DNA of 64,000 bases from Sediminispirochaeta bajacaliforniensis DSM 16054 (GTDB lineage: Bacteria; Spirochaetota; Spirochaetia; DSM-16054; Sediminispirochaetaceae), in contig NZ_KB899414.1 in the NCBI RefSeq assembly GCF_000378205.1, forward strand, positions 62,001 to 126,000, read 5' to 3'. The position numbers were made by a program, and so were the translations under genes. The number at the start of each line of letters is the position of its first letter. Position 1 is the first letter of the stretch. Below the pieces are notes generated by a model. It searched no databases and had not been told where the DNA came from. It worked only from the letters and a program-made list of their open reading frames with translations. This document shows positions 8,492 to 15,297 of the stretch, in pieces.

Positions 8492-9519
8492 TGGCTGCAA
8501 AAAAAGGCTCGATTCCTCCGGCGTTTCTTCTTCTTGGACCGGAAGAAGGAGAAAAGGCATCTTTCATAGCAGAGATAAAAAAGCGCATTGCGGCGGAAGA
8601 TCCCGGCTATGAATCCACACGTTTTTATCCTTATGAAACGGAAATCTCAAGCATTGTCGGAGTCTTGCGAAACGGTTCCCTCTTTTCCAGCAAAAAAGTG
8701 GTGATCCTCCAAAACGTGGAGGCGGTCAAGCGGGATGATGCTGCGCTCCTCGGGGAATATCTTAAGAATCCTTCGGCCGATGCTACATTGATCATGGTAA
8801 GCAACGGTATGGAGCGGGACATTGCCAAGGCTATAGCCTCGGCCGTTCCCAAAGAGCATAAGAAAATGTTTTGGGAACTCTTCGAAAATCAAAAACGCTC
8901 TTGGCTGGCAAACTATTTTGGACGACAACAGATTGAGGTAAGTCCGGAAGCACTGGACCTCATTCTCGAATTGGTGGAGAACAATACCCGTGAAATGAAG
9001 ATTGCCTGTGATCAGCTCGCTCTTCATTTTGGTCCCGGCAGCTGTATCGACGAAGAAGATGTGGATGCCTTTATCTTCCATTCCAAGGAAGAAAATGTTT
9101 TTACCCTTTTCGCCAAAATAGGCGAATGTGATTTTTCCGGCGCCATCGAAACCCTTCGGAAACTGCTTCTCTCGGGTGAGGGGAATCCCATACAGCTTTT
9201 TGCAGGGCTCTTATGGCAGTTCAAGCGGCTTCTAAGCCTTTCCGGCCTGACAGACCTTCAATATGCACCACAAGAGGCCTGTACCAAGGTGGGGATCCGA
9301 GGTAAACGAAACCAAAGTAATTACATTGTTGCCAACAAAAACTACTCAACCGATGAACTAAAACATATTATCGTGCTTATCGCCCGCTTTGACTCTCTGG
9401 TCAGAGAAACAAGGGTGGAAATGCAAACGGTTCTTACCGAACTCTTTCTTTATTATGTCATCATAAAAAAGGGTGCGGTACCCGAAGCCTACTGCGCCAT
9501 AGGGAACCGCACCGCATAA
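8491..9519 (+). CDS. holA: DNA polymerase III delta subunit
   Basis: The clamp-loader subunit that opens the beta ring. The 342-residue length is normal. The N-terminus PPAFLLLGPEEGEKASFIAEI, the segment GSLFSSKKVVILQNVE and the middle helical bundle (AGLLWQFKRLLSL) match HolA of the non-proteobacterial type. It lacks a functional Walker A, as expected for delta. The start overlaps the lexA stop (TGATG), indicating coupling. The gene ends facing a convergent minus-strand operon. Confidence 0.88.
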   Translation: MAAKKGSIPPAFLLLGPEEGEKASFIAEIKKRIAAEDPGYESTRFYPYETEISSIVGVLRNGSLFSSKKVVILQNVEAVKRDDAALLGEYLKNPSADATLIMVSNGMERDIAKAIASAVPKEHKKMFWELFENQKRSWLANYFGRQQIEVSPEALDLILELVENNTREMKIACDQLALHFGPGSCIDEEDVDAFIFHSKEENVFTLFAKIGECDFSGAIETLRKLLLSGEGNPIQLFAGLLWQFKRLLSLSGLTDLQYAPQEACTKVGIRGKRNQSNYIVANKNYSTDELKHIIVLIARFDSLVRETRVEMQTVLTELFLYYVIIKKGAVPEAYCAIGNRTA

Positions 9520-9535
9520 AGCTCATTAATTGCCT

Positions 9536-10495
9536 TTACGGGGCGAGTAGCGAGCCGTCGACAAGGTCTTCATAGCGATATTCGGTATCGATGAGAGAGT
9601 GGGACAGCAACCACCTGACAACCTCACGGACCTCGTTCTCGGCAGGGGGACGGGCAGGGGTATAGGAAGGAAAGTGGAGTACTCCCCTGACACCTTCGGG
9701 AAAGCCCATTACCTTGATGATATCGTCAAGCTCGGCTTCCGAGAGTTCCCCATTCAGATAGGTCACGGCATGGTTGTAGGCACCAAAAAAGGCCTTTATT
9801 TGATCGGCTCTTTTGTTTCTGGCATCGGAGGAGAAGGCAAGAACTCCCGGGTTAATACCAAGTCTCTCTGCGGATCCAAGCACCGTTGCACCCGATGCTA
9901 CGGCAGATGAGGCCAGAGGCTCCGGCAGGGTTGCCCCCGCGAGCTTCCCACTGTTGAGCATCTCCAGTCGTACGGGAATCTGCGGGATCGAAACCCTTTC
10001 AATGAAGTCCGAATCCTTTCCCTCGGCAGCAAGGATTCGATCGGTGGAATATTCAATAATCGTATTTCGGGATAGGGCAACATTTTTTCCTTCCAAGGCG
10101 TCAATGCCCTCAATGCCGAGGGCACTACTCCCCAAAAGTACATAATCGCCATCGGTTTTTGCCACCGCGGCGAGGTGAAAGCCCCCCTTCCTGGCAAAGG
10201 CGACGGCAAGCAAATCGGAAACCGCACCGTCGATCTCTTCGGCCTGAAGGGCTGCATCCCGATTCATGGGGTTCTTAAAGGAGACAAGTTCGACATCAAC
10301 CCCAGCATCCTTGTAATACCCCAGCTTTTCAGCCATCACAAGCGGAACGGAATCGACATCCGGCATGATACCGATTCTCAGAGCCGACGCCCCGTTCCCA
10401 TCTGCTTTTTCGGAAACCCCGCCTGCAAAAAGCGGAGATACCGAACACAACAATATGGCCGCCGTCGACAAGGCGGCATAGACAACCTTTCTCAT
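9536..10495 (-). CDS. ABC transporter substrate-binding protein, NitT/TauT (NMT1-like) type
   Basis: A 319-residue periplasmic binding protein with a Sec signal peptide (basic MRKVV, hydrophobic core, LFAGG cleavage region). The start of the mature protein, LRIGIMPDVDSVPLVMAEKLGYYKDAGVDVEL, in fragments fits the type-2 binding-protein family that binds small organic ions such as taurine, nitrate or pyrimidine precursors. The start overlaps the ubiX stop (ATGA), so it is the last gene of a ubiD-ubiA-ubiX-binding protein operon. The cognate ATPase and permease are probably 13535-15018, transcribed divergently. Substrate unknown; an aromatic quinone precursor is proposed from context. Confidence 0.85.
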   Translation of the reverse strand: MRKVVYAALSTAAILLCSVSPLFAGGVSEKADGNGASALRIGIMPDVDSVPLVMAEKLGYYKDAGVDVELVSFKNPMNRDAALQAEEIDGAVSDLLAVAFARKGGFHLAAVAKTDGDYVLLGSSALGIEGIDALEGKNVALSRNTIIEYSTDRILAAEGKDSDFIERVSIPQIPVRLEMLNSGKLAGATLPEPLASSAVASGATVLGSAERLGINPGVLAFSSDARNKRADQIKAFFGAYNHAVTYLNGELSEAELDDIIKVMGFPEGVRGVLHFPSYTPARPPAENEVREVVRWLLSHSLIDTEYRYEDLVDGSLLAP

Positions 10496-11103
10496 AGTTC
10501 TTCTCCCCAGGAGTGTATAAGTTCTCTTCCGACTCCGAGCTGTTCCATGACCCTTCCCACGGTCTGCAAAACAAGCTCTTCAACGGTGGTCGGGTGATGA
10601 TAAAAACCGGGAGTCGGAGGCACAATAACGGCACCAGCCTCGGCAAGTGTTGTAAGATTTCTAAGATGGATAAGGTTCATGGGACTCTCCCGGGGAACAA
10701 GGACCAAGGGACGCCGTTCTTTCAAGGTGACGTCGGCCGCACGGCCGAGCAGGTTTGAGACTGCTCCGGAAGCGAGAGCACCCAGGGTTCCCATTGAGCA
10801 GGGGACGATGGCCATGCCCTCACAATGAAAACTGCCGCTGGCAGGAGCTGCAAAAAAATCATCAGGCTCATGGACGATGAAACGTCCTACGGTACCGGGC
10901 TTATCATTCTCTTCTTCGGCCCTGTTCAATATTTCGTCGATGGCTTCATCAAGTCCCATACCGATCTCATAGTCGAACACCTTGAGGCCGTTGGCAGAAG
11001 GTAGCACATGGACCTCGACGCCCCTCTTTACCATTGCTTCCAGCAACACTCTGGCATATACGGCACCGCTGGCACCGCTTATTCCGACAAGATATCGTTT
11101 CAA
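10492..11103 (-). CDS. ubiX: UbiX flavin prenyltransferase
   Basis: UbiX makes prenylated FMN from FMN and dimethylallyl phosphate, the cofactor that UbiD-type decarboxylases need. The 203-residue product shows the Rossmann-like start GISGASGAVYA, the conserved VPCSMGTLGALASG segment, and the PRESPMNLIHLRN motif near the dimethylallyl-phosphate site. The start overlaps the ubiA stop and the stop overlaps the binding-protein start, both as ATGA. The adjacent ubiD supports function in the same pathway. Confidence 0.94.
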   Translation of the reverse strand: MKRYLVGISGASGAVYARVLLEAMVKRGVEVHVLPSANGLKVFDYEIGMGLDEAIDEILNRAEEENDKPGTVGRFIVHEPDDFFAAPASGSFHCEGMAIVPCSMGTLGALASGAVSNLLGRAADVTLKERRPLVLVPRESPMNLIHLRNLTTLAEAGAVIVPPTPGFYHHPTTVEELVLQTVGRVMEQLGVGRELIHSWGEEL

Positions 11104-11999
11104 AACAAACCTCCCCGCAATAGGAAATCACCGACAACGGCGATAAAAAAGACAAGGCCCACAATCTGGTTCACGGTATAGGACGCAAAGAATACCTTTT
11201 CGAGCCACCCGGGCCGCACAAGACGATGCTGATAGAGGAACAGTCCCCCAATCACTCCTACACCAAGGTAATAGAAAAGCCCAAGGCCGACCACTATTCC
11301 GAATCCAATCAGCAAAAGTAGTGTGAAAAAATGCGCAACAGCAGCAAAGACGAGGGCAAGGGTAACGCCGAAGACTGAAGGAATTGAATAAAGCCCCACA
11401 ATCCGGTCATGTTCGGCATCGCTGGTGGCATAGATGATATCGAAGCCCATGACCCAGAGGGCATTGGCGGCCCCGAGAAGAAGAACCTGCCAGGAAACAG
11501 CCCCGGTAACGGCCACCCACCCTCCCACAGAGGCAGCGGCACAGGTGGCTCCAAGAAAAAGATGACAGAGCCAGGTAAATCGTTTAGTAAAGCTGTACAG
11601 AAGGAAAAGGGCTCCGGCCAAAGGAAGAAGATAGACACAGGTACGATTCAAACGAAAAGCGGCAAAGACAAGAAGACCGAAGAAAAAGAGGGCGAGGAGT
11701 GTCGCTTCCGCAAGAGAAACCGTGCCTGAAGGAAGGTGTCGCCCCGCTGTTCTCGGATTCTCCGCATCGATCTTCCGATCAACGATTCGGTTCACGGCAT
11801 TTGCGCTATTCCTGCCCCCAAGGAATGCAACGACCACCCACAGCAGTGTATTCCAACCGGGAAAGCCCTTTGGAGTAGTCAGCGCCCCTGCAAGGGCAAA
11901 GGGAAGGCTGAACACGGTATGGCTGAACATCACCATTCGCCCGTAGACAAGCAGCCTGTTTTGTCGTTTTTCTGCTCTCAAATCCCGTATTCCTTCCAT
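11100..11999 (-). CDS. UbiA-family aromatic prenyltransferase (UbiA/MqnP-like)
   Basis: A 299-residue polytopic membrane enzyme that attaches a polyprenyl chain to an aromatic acid. The first Asp-rich motif is NRIVDRKIDAENPRTAGRHL (about 66-85), the second DIIYATSDAEHD, both magnesium-diphosphate sites. About eight hydrophobic segments are visible. With UbiX and UbiD adjacent, it may act as the prenyltransferase of a menaquinone (futalosine, MqnP) or related quinone route; 4-hydroxybenzoate as substrate is less likely in a presumed anaerobe (inference). The start overlaps the end of ubiD by 22 bases. Confidence 0.92.
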   Translation of the reverse strand: MEGIRDLRAEKRQNRLLVYGRMVMFSHTVFSLPFALAGALTTPKGFPGWNTLLWVVVAFLGGRNSANAVNRIVDRKIDAENPRTAGRHLPSGTVSLAEATLLALFFFGLLVFAAFRLNRTCVYLLPLAGALFLLYSFTKRFTWLCHLFLGATCAAASVGGWVAVTGAVSWQVLLLGAANALWVMGFDIIYATSDAEHDRIVGLYSIPSVFGVTLALVFAAVAHFFTLLLLIGFGIVVGLGLFYYLGVGVIGGLFLYQHRLVRPGWLEKVFFASYTVNQIVGLVFFIAVVGDFLLRGGLF

Positions 12000-13417
12000 C
12001 GTTGATTGACAAGGGCACGGATATCCTCGCTCATGGTGATTTCATCTGGCCAAAGCCTATCGTGGCCCTCTTCGGGCAGGGTTTTGGTGGCGTCGATTCC
12101 CAGCCTGGTCCCGTAATGGGGCAGGGGCGAGGAGTGATCGAGCGCATCCAGGGGCCCTTTACTCAAAACCAGGTCCCGGGATGCATCGATATTGTTGAAC
12201 ACCTTCCAGGCAACCGTAGAATAATCGTCAGGCTTAACATCTTCGTCTACCACGACAATCATCTTGGTATACATCATCTGCCCCATTCCCCAGAGGGCAT
12301 TCATCACCTTACCGGCGTGGCCCGGATATCGTTTTTTGATGGAAACGATAACGCAGCCGTGGAAAACCCCTTCAAAGGGAAAGGAAATATCGACAATCTC
12401 CGGCAACTGTAACTTTATCAGAGGCAAGAAGAGACGCTCGGTTGCTTTTCCTATAAAGCAATCCTCCATGGGCGGCTTGCCGACCACGGTGGCTGGATAG
12501 ACGGGATGCTTTCGCCGGGTCATACGTTCAAGATGAAAGACAGGATACTGGTCCGCCAAGGAGTAATACCCTGTGTGATCACCAAAGGGCCCTTCGGTCC
12601 GAAGGGGTTCCGCGGGATCAACATACCCTTCAAGTATGAACTCCGCCCCCGAGGGAACACGAATATCGTTGCTTCGGCACTTGGTAGTGGTAACGGGAAG
12701 GCGGCGAAGGAAACCCGCAAAGGCAAGCTCGTCGATTCCTGAGGGAAGCGGGGCTGTCGCCGAGTAGATGATCGAAGGATCGCAGCCGAGAGCAACCGAA
12801 ACGGGCATCTTCTCTCCCCGCATGCGATATTTCTCCCAGAGCATACGCCCGTCCTTGTGAAGGTGCCAGTGCATCCCGGTGGTAGTTTTGTCGAAAACCT
12901 GCATGCGATACATCCCCATGTTCTGCTGTCCGGTATCGGGATCCATGGTGATGACCAGGGGAAGGGTAAGAAATCGCCCCGCATCTCCGGGCCAGCAGGT
13001 AAGCACGGGAAGCTTATCCAGATCAGGCTCCTCCTCCACCGCCTGGCAGGGAGCGGTCGCCGAACCGAGGGGAAAGACCGCCGCAAACCGGGAAAGATCG
13101 GGAAGGGATCGAACGGCTTCCAGGGGATTACGGTAACGGGAAAGATCGAAGATCTTATTCATACTCTCTTCAAGCCGATCAATCGAATCGACTCCCAGGG
13201 CGAGGGCCATTCGCTTCATGCTACCGAAAAGATTAATGGCTACCGGAAACTCGGCCCCCCGGGGATGCTCAAAAAGAAGGGCCGGCCCTTCGGCTTTCAC
13301 CACCCGATCGTATATTTCGCTTATTTCGAGATGGGGATCCACTTCTGCGGAAACCCGCTTCAGTTCCCCCTGTTTTTCCAGGGTCGATATAAAATCCTGT
13401 ATGCCTTTATATGCCAT
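11978..13417 (-). CDS. ubiD: UbiD-family prenyl-FMN-dependent decarboxylase
   Basis: A 479-residue decarboxylase of aromatic or alpha,beta-unsaturated acids. Recognisable segments are GMYRMQVFDKTTTGMHWHLHKDG (quoted in part; the cofactor and substrate region), LEGYVDP and EGPFGDHTGYYS, which carries the catalytic Glu. The ATG at 13417 has a CGGAG site about eight bases upstream and gives the family start MAYKGIQDFI; the frame runs on upstream but crosses the divergent promoter region. It heads the minus-strand operon. UbiX next door supplies the cofactor. Classical UbiD and the menaquinone-pathway homologue cannot be separated by eye. Confidence 0.92.
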   Translation of the reverse strand: MAYKGIQDFISTLEKQGELKRVSAEVDPHLEISEIYDRVVKAEGPALLFEHPRGAEFPVAINLFGSMKRMALALGVDSIDRLEESMNKIFDLSRYRNPLEAVRSLPDLSRFAAVFPLGSATAPCQAVEEEPDLDKLPVLTCWPGDAGRFLTLPLVITMDPDTGQQNMGMYRMQVFDKTTTGMHWHLHKDGRMLWEKYRMRGEKMPVSVALGCDPSIIYSATAPLPSGIDELAFAGFLRRLPVTTTKCRSNDIRVPSGAEFILEGYVDPAEPLRTEGPFGDHTGYYSLADQYPVFHLERMTRRKHPVYPATVVGKPPMEDCFIGKATERLFLPLIKLQLPEIVDISFPFEGVFHGCVIVSIKKRYPGHAGKVMNALWGMGQMMYTKMIVVVDEDVKPDDYSTVAWKVFNNIDASRDLVLSKGPLDALDHSSPLPHYGTRLGIDATKTLPEEGHDRLWPDEITMSEDIRALVNQRWKEYGI

Positions 13418-13534
13418 GAGTGCACTCCGATTATTCGTTTCGATGACTATTTTTATCATGATTGTATCTATTCTTCCCTTTTCCGTGTAGCCCTCGGTAG
13501 ACCCAAAAGCTTCCACCGCCCTATACTTTTGTTT
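13418..13534. promoter_or_regulatory. Divergent promoter region between ubiD and the ABC ATPase
   Basis: These 117 bases separate the ubiD operon from the divergent transporter genes. On the plus strand TATACT (13522-13527) could be a -10 element, with a weak TAGACC (13498-13503) as -35 at 18-base spacing; the ATG would then be only a few bases downstream of the start point. No strong promoter or palindrome was found for the minus strand. The shared spacer suggests coordinated control of both halves, but this is inferred. Confidence 0.35.
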
Positions 13535-14281
13535 ATGCTGGAATTGAAGCATTGTAGATATGCCTATCCTGAACATAGCGATACGGCTGTTTTTCAAGAT
13601 ATCTCTTTTATCGCAGAAAGGGGTAAGACCATAGCGATTCTCGGTCCTTCGGGCTGTGGCAAGAGTACCCTTATCGCCATGATCGCCGGCATTCTGCGTG
13701 GAGAGGGAGAGGGTATGATCAGCCTCGACAGCCGACCTATAGAACGAGGGCATAGGGGCATAGGTCTTATTCCCCAGCATTTCGGCCTGCTTCCCTGGCT
13801 TAGCGTCGAAAAGAATATCGAAGTGGGATTGCAGTTACGTCGGGTGGCAAAAAAAGTGCGCATGGCAAAGGCAGCCGAGGCCGCACGAACCGCGGGCATA
13901 GATCGATACCTCGACCGCTATCCGGAGGCTTTAAGCGGCGGAGAGCAGCAGAGGGTGGCCCTTGCCAGGGCCTTGGTTACCGAACCCGAATTACTGCTCC
14001 TCGACGAACCCTTTTCAAGCCTTGATGCGATCACCAGAGAGGGGCTCCAGGAACTACTCGCCTCCATCACAGACGAGAAGATGATCGTCGTACTGGTGAC
14101 CCACAGCATCGAAGAGGCGGCATATCTGGCCGACGCCACCTTGGTGATGTCTCCCGGTCCGGAGAGCAGCGGCAATCTGATAGAACTACCGCCGAAAGGT
14201 GAGAAAAGCCAACGAAGCTCTCAGTCGTATTTTGATCGATGCAGGTTGCTGCGAAATGCCCTTGAGGAGGCATGCCGATGA
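13535..14281 (+). CDS. ABC transporter ATP-binding protein, SsuB/TauB type
   Basis: A 248-residue importer ATPase with Walker A GPSGCGKST, Q-loop LIPQHFGLLPW, signature LSGGEQQRVALARAL and Walker B LLLLDEPFSSLD, the form typical of nitrate/sulfonate/taurine-type importers. I start at the ATG at 13535 (MLELKHCRYAYP), which gives the normal N-terminus; the longer open frame upstream is antisense to ubiD. The stop overlaps the permease start. With the minus-strand binding protein it completes an importer. Confidence 0.92.
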   Translation: MLELKHCRYAYPEHSDTAVFQDISFIAERGKTIAILGPSGCGKSTLIAMIAGILRGEGEGMISLDSRPIERGHRGIGLIPQHFGLLPWLSVEKNIEVGLQLRRVAKKVRMAKAAEAARTAGIDRYLDRYPEALSGGEQQRVALARALVTEPELLLLDEPFSSLDAITREGLQELLASITDEKMIVVLVTHSIEEAAYLADATLVMSPGPESSGNLIELPPKGEKSQRSSQSYFDRCRLLRNALEEACR

Positions 14282-15018
14282 AGCGCTTCTTTTCCGGTCC
14301 AATCATCGGCCTCGGCGTGGTCATCGTGCTGTGGGCCGCGCTCAGCTCCTTCCGCCCGGAAATCATTCCGCCGCCGCTTTCAACCTTTGCGCTCTTTTTT
14401 GCTCTCCTACCTGGGGCCCTGTTGGTCCATGCCGGGGCCACCATGCTTCGGGCTGTTACGGCAATTGTCGTTACCTCGATTATCGCCGTTCCTCTCGGGA
14501 TCGCAGCCGGACGTTGCAGACTGATCGACCGCGTCCTCAGCCCGGTCAGCTACCTGCTCTACCCCATTCCCAAGGTGGCCCTGTTACCAGTAGTCATGCT
14601 GCTTTTCGGTCTTGGAAACCAAGCAAAGGTGATCCTTTTGATTTTGGTACTCTTTTTCCAGATGATGTTGGCGATACGGGATGCTGCCGCCAACATTCCC
14701 GATCAGTACTTTACCACCATAGAGGTCCTGGGCGGCGGTCCTTTGGCGAAACTACGATATGTCATTATTCCTGCGGGATTGCCCCGATATATAACGGCCC
14801 TCAGGGTGGGAACGGGAACGGCCCTTGCCGCTCTTTTCTTCAGTGAAACCTTCGCCACCCATTACGGCCTTGGTTTTTTTATCATGGACAGCTGGATGCG
14901 GATAAACTATCCGGAAATGTTTGCAGGGATCATTGCCATGGGTGTAGTCGGCGGTATAATGTTTGCCTTCATTGATCTGGCTGAATATCTGCTTATTCCC
15001 TGGAACCGACAAAAATAA
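14278..15018 (+). CDS. ABC transporter permease, SsuC/TauC type
   Basis: A 246-residue inner-membrane permease with about six transmembrane segments. The cytoplasmic coupling loop lies around EVLGGGPLAKLRYVIIPAGLPRY (quoted in part), matching the EAA-type motif of this family. The ATG at 14278 overlaps the ATPase stop (ATGA) with AGGAGG seven bases upstream; the nearer ATG at 14272 is too close to that site. A terminator hairpin lies 55 bases downstream. It is likely the partner of the binding protein 9536-10495. Confidence 0.92.
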   Translation: MKRFFSGPIIGLGVVIVLWAALSSFRPEIIPPPLSTFALFFALLPGALLVHAGATMLRAVTAIVVTSIIAVPLGIAAGRCRLIDRVLSPVSYLLYPIPKVALLPVVMLLFGLGNQAKVILLILVLFFQMMLAIRDAAANIPDQYFTTIEVLGGGPLAKLRYVIIPAGLPRYITALRVGTGTALAALFFSETFATHYGLGFFIMDSWMRINYPEMFAGIIAMGVVGGIMFAFIDLAEYLLIPWNRQK

Positions 15019-15073
15019 TAGTATCGGCACTCCCTTGCCTATCGGCCGGATTTTCTCGCTTCGATGGGCAAAA

Positions 15074-15098
15074 AAAAGCCGGCGCATCGCCGGCTTTT
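15074..15098. terminator. Bidirectional intrinsic terminator
   Basis: A perfect stem of 11 pairs with a three-base loop (arms 15074-15084 and 15088-15098, core GCCGGCG). On the minus strand it is followed by seven T, on the plus strand by four. It would end the plus-strand permease transcript and, more strongly, a minus-strand transcript coming from uvrC and the small frames at 15146-15246. Confidence 0.88.
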
Positions 15099-15145
15099 AG
15101 GGGCTTGTAGGATCCGGCCTAAAAGCCTTAAACCTAATCAACGCC

Positions 15146-15226
15146 TCACTTTGTTTTGAAAGAGAAACGCAGAACGTTTCCCGTCACTATGTTCTTCTTT
15201 TCTCCGCCGGGGCTCAAACCCGGCAT
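15146..15226 (-). CDS. Possible small peptide gene downstream of uvrC (26 aa)
   Basis: A very short frame that begins MPGLSPGG, contains NIVTGN and ends LRFSFKTK; it is basic and not recognised. It has only a weak ribosome site of its own. Immediately upstream and overlapping it, a strong AAGGAGG (about 15254-15260) precedes ATG at 15246, which opens the ten-residue frame MKPPYGICRV (15214-15246). Initiation there with re-initiation or a -1 shift could feed the second frame. A strong minus-strand terminator follows 48 bases later. The layout of ribosome site, short frame and terminator looks gene-like, but coding is unproven. Confidence 0.3.
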   Translation of the reverse strand: MPGLSPGGEKKNIVTGNVLRFSFKTK

Positions 15227-15246
15227 ATTCCGTAAGGTGGCTTCAT
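15214..15246 (-). CDS. Possible ten-residue leader frame MKPPYGICRV
   Basis: The ATG at 15246 sits seven bases behind AAGGAGG, the best ribosome site in this gap, about 50 bases after the uvrC stop. The frame ends at a TGA that lies in the loop of a small hairpin (CCGGG ... CCCGG). It overlaps the 26-residue frame at 15146-15226 in a different phase. It may be a leader, an attenuating peptide, or the true start of one gene split by a frameshift. Function unknown. Confidence 0.3.
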   Translation of the reverse strand: MKPPYGICRV

Positions 15247-15297
15247 GATCATTCCTCCTTATCAGTGATAGAAATGTACTACTCCTATGTACGGAAG

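Noticed and set aside
9474-9513. Imperfect hairpin at the end of holA as terminator
   Set aside because: The arms are inside coding sequence, have mismatches, and no T-run follows.
12857-13534. N-terminal extension of the ABC ATPase reaching into ubiD
   Set aside because: It is antisense to ubiD, would add over 220 unfamiliar residues, and the ATG at 13535 gives the normal family start.
13418-13780. N-terminal extension of ubiD
   Set aside because: It covers the divergent promoter region and the ATPase start; the ATG at 13417 has a good ribosome site and the family N-terminus.
15200-15225. Selenocysteine recoding of the TGA in the ten-residue frame
   Set aside because: The hairpin surrounds the TGA instead of lying downstream of it, and read-through would soon hit another stop.
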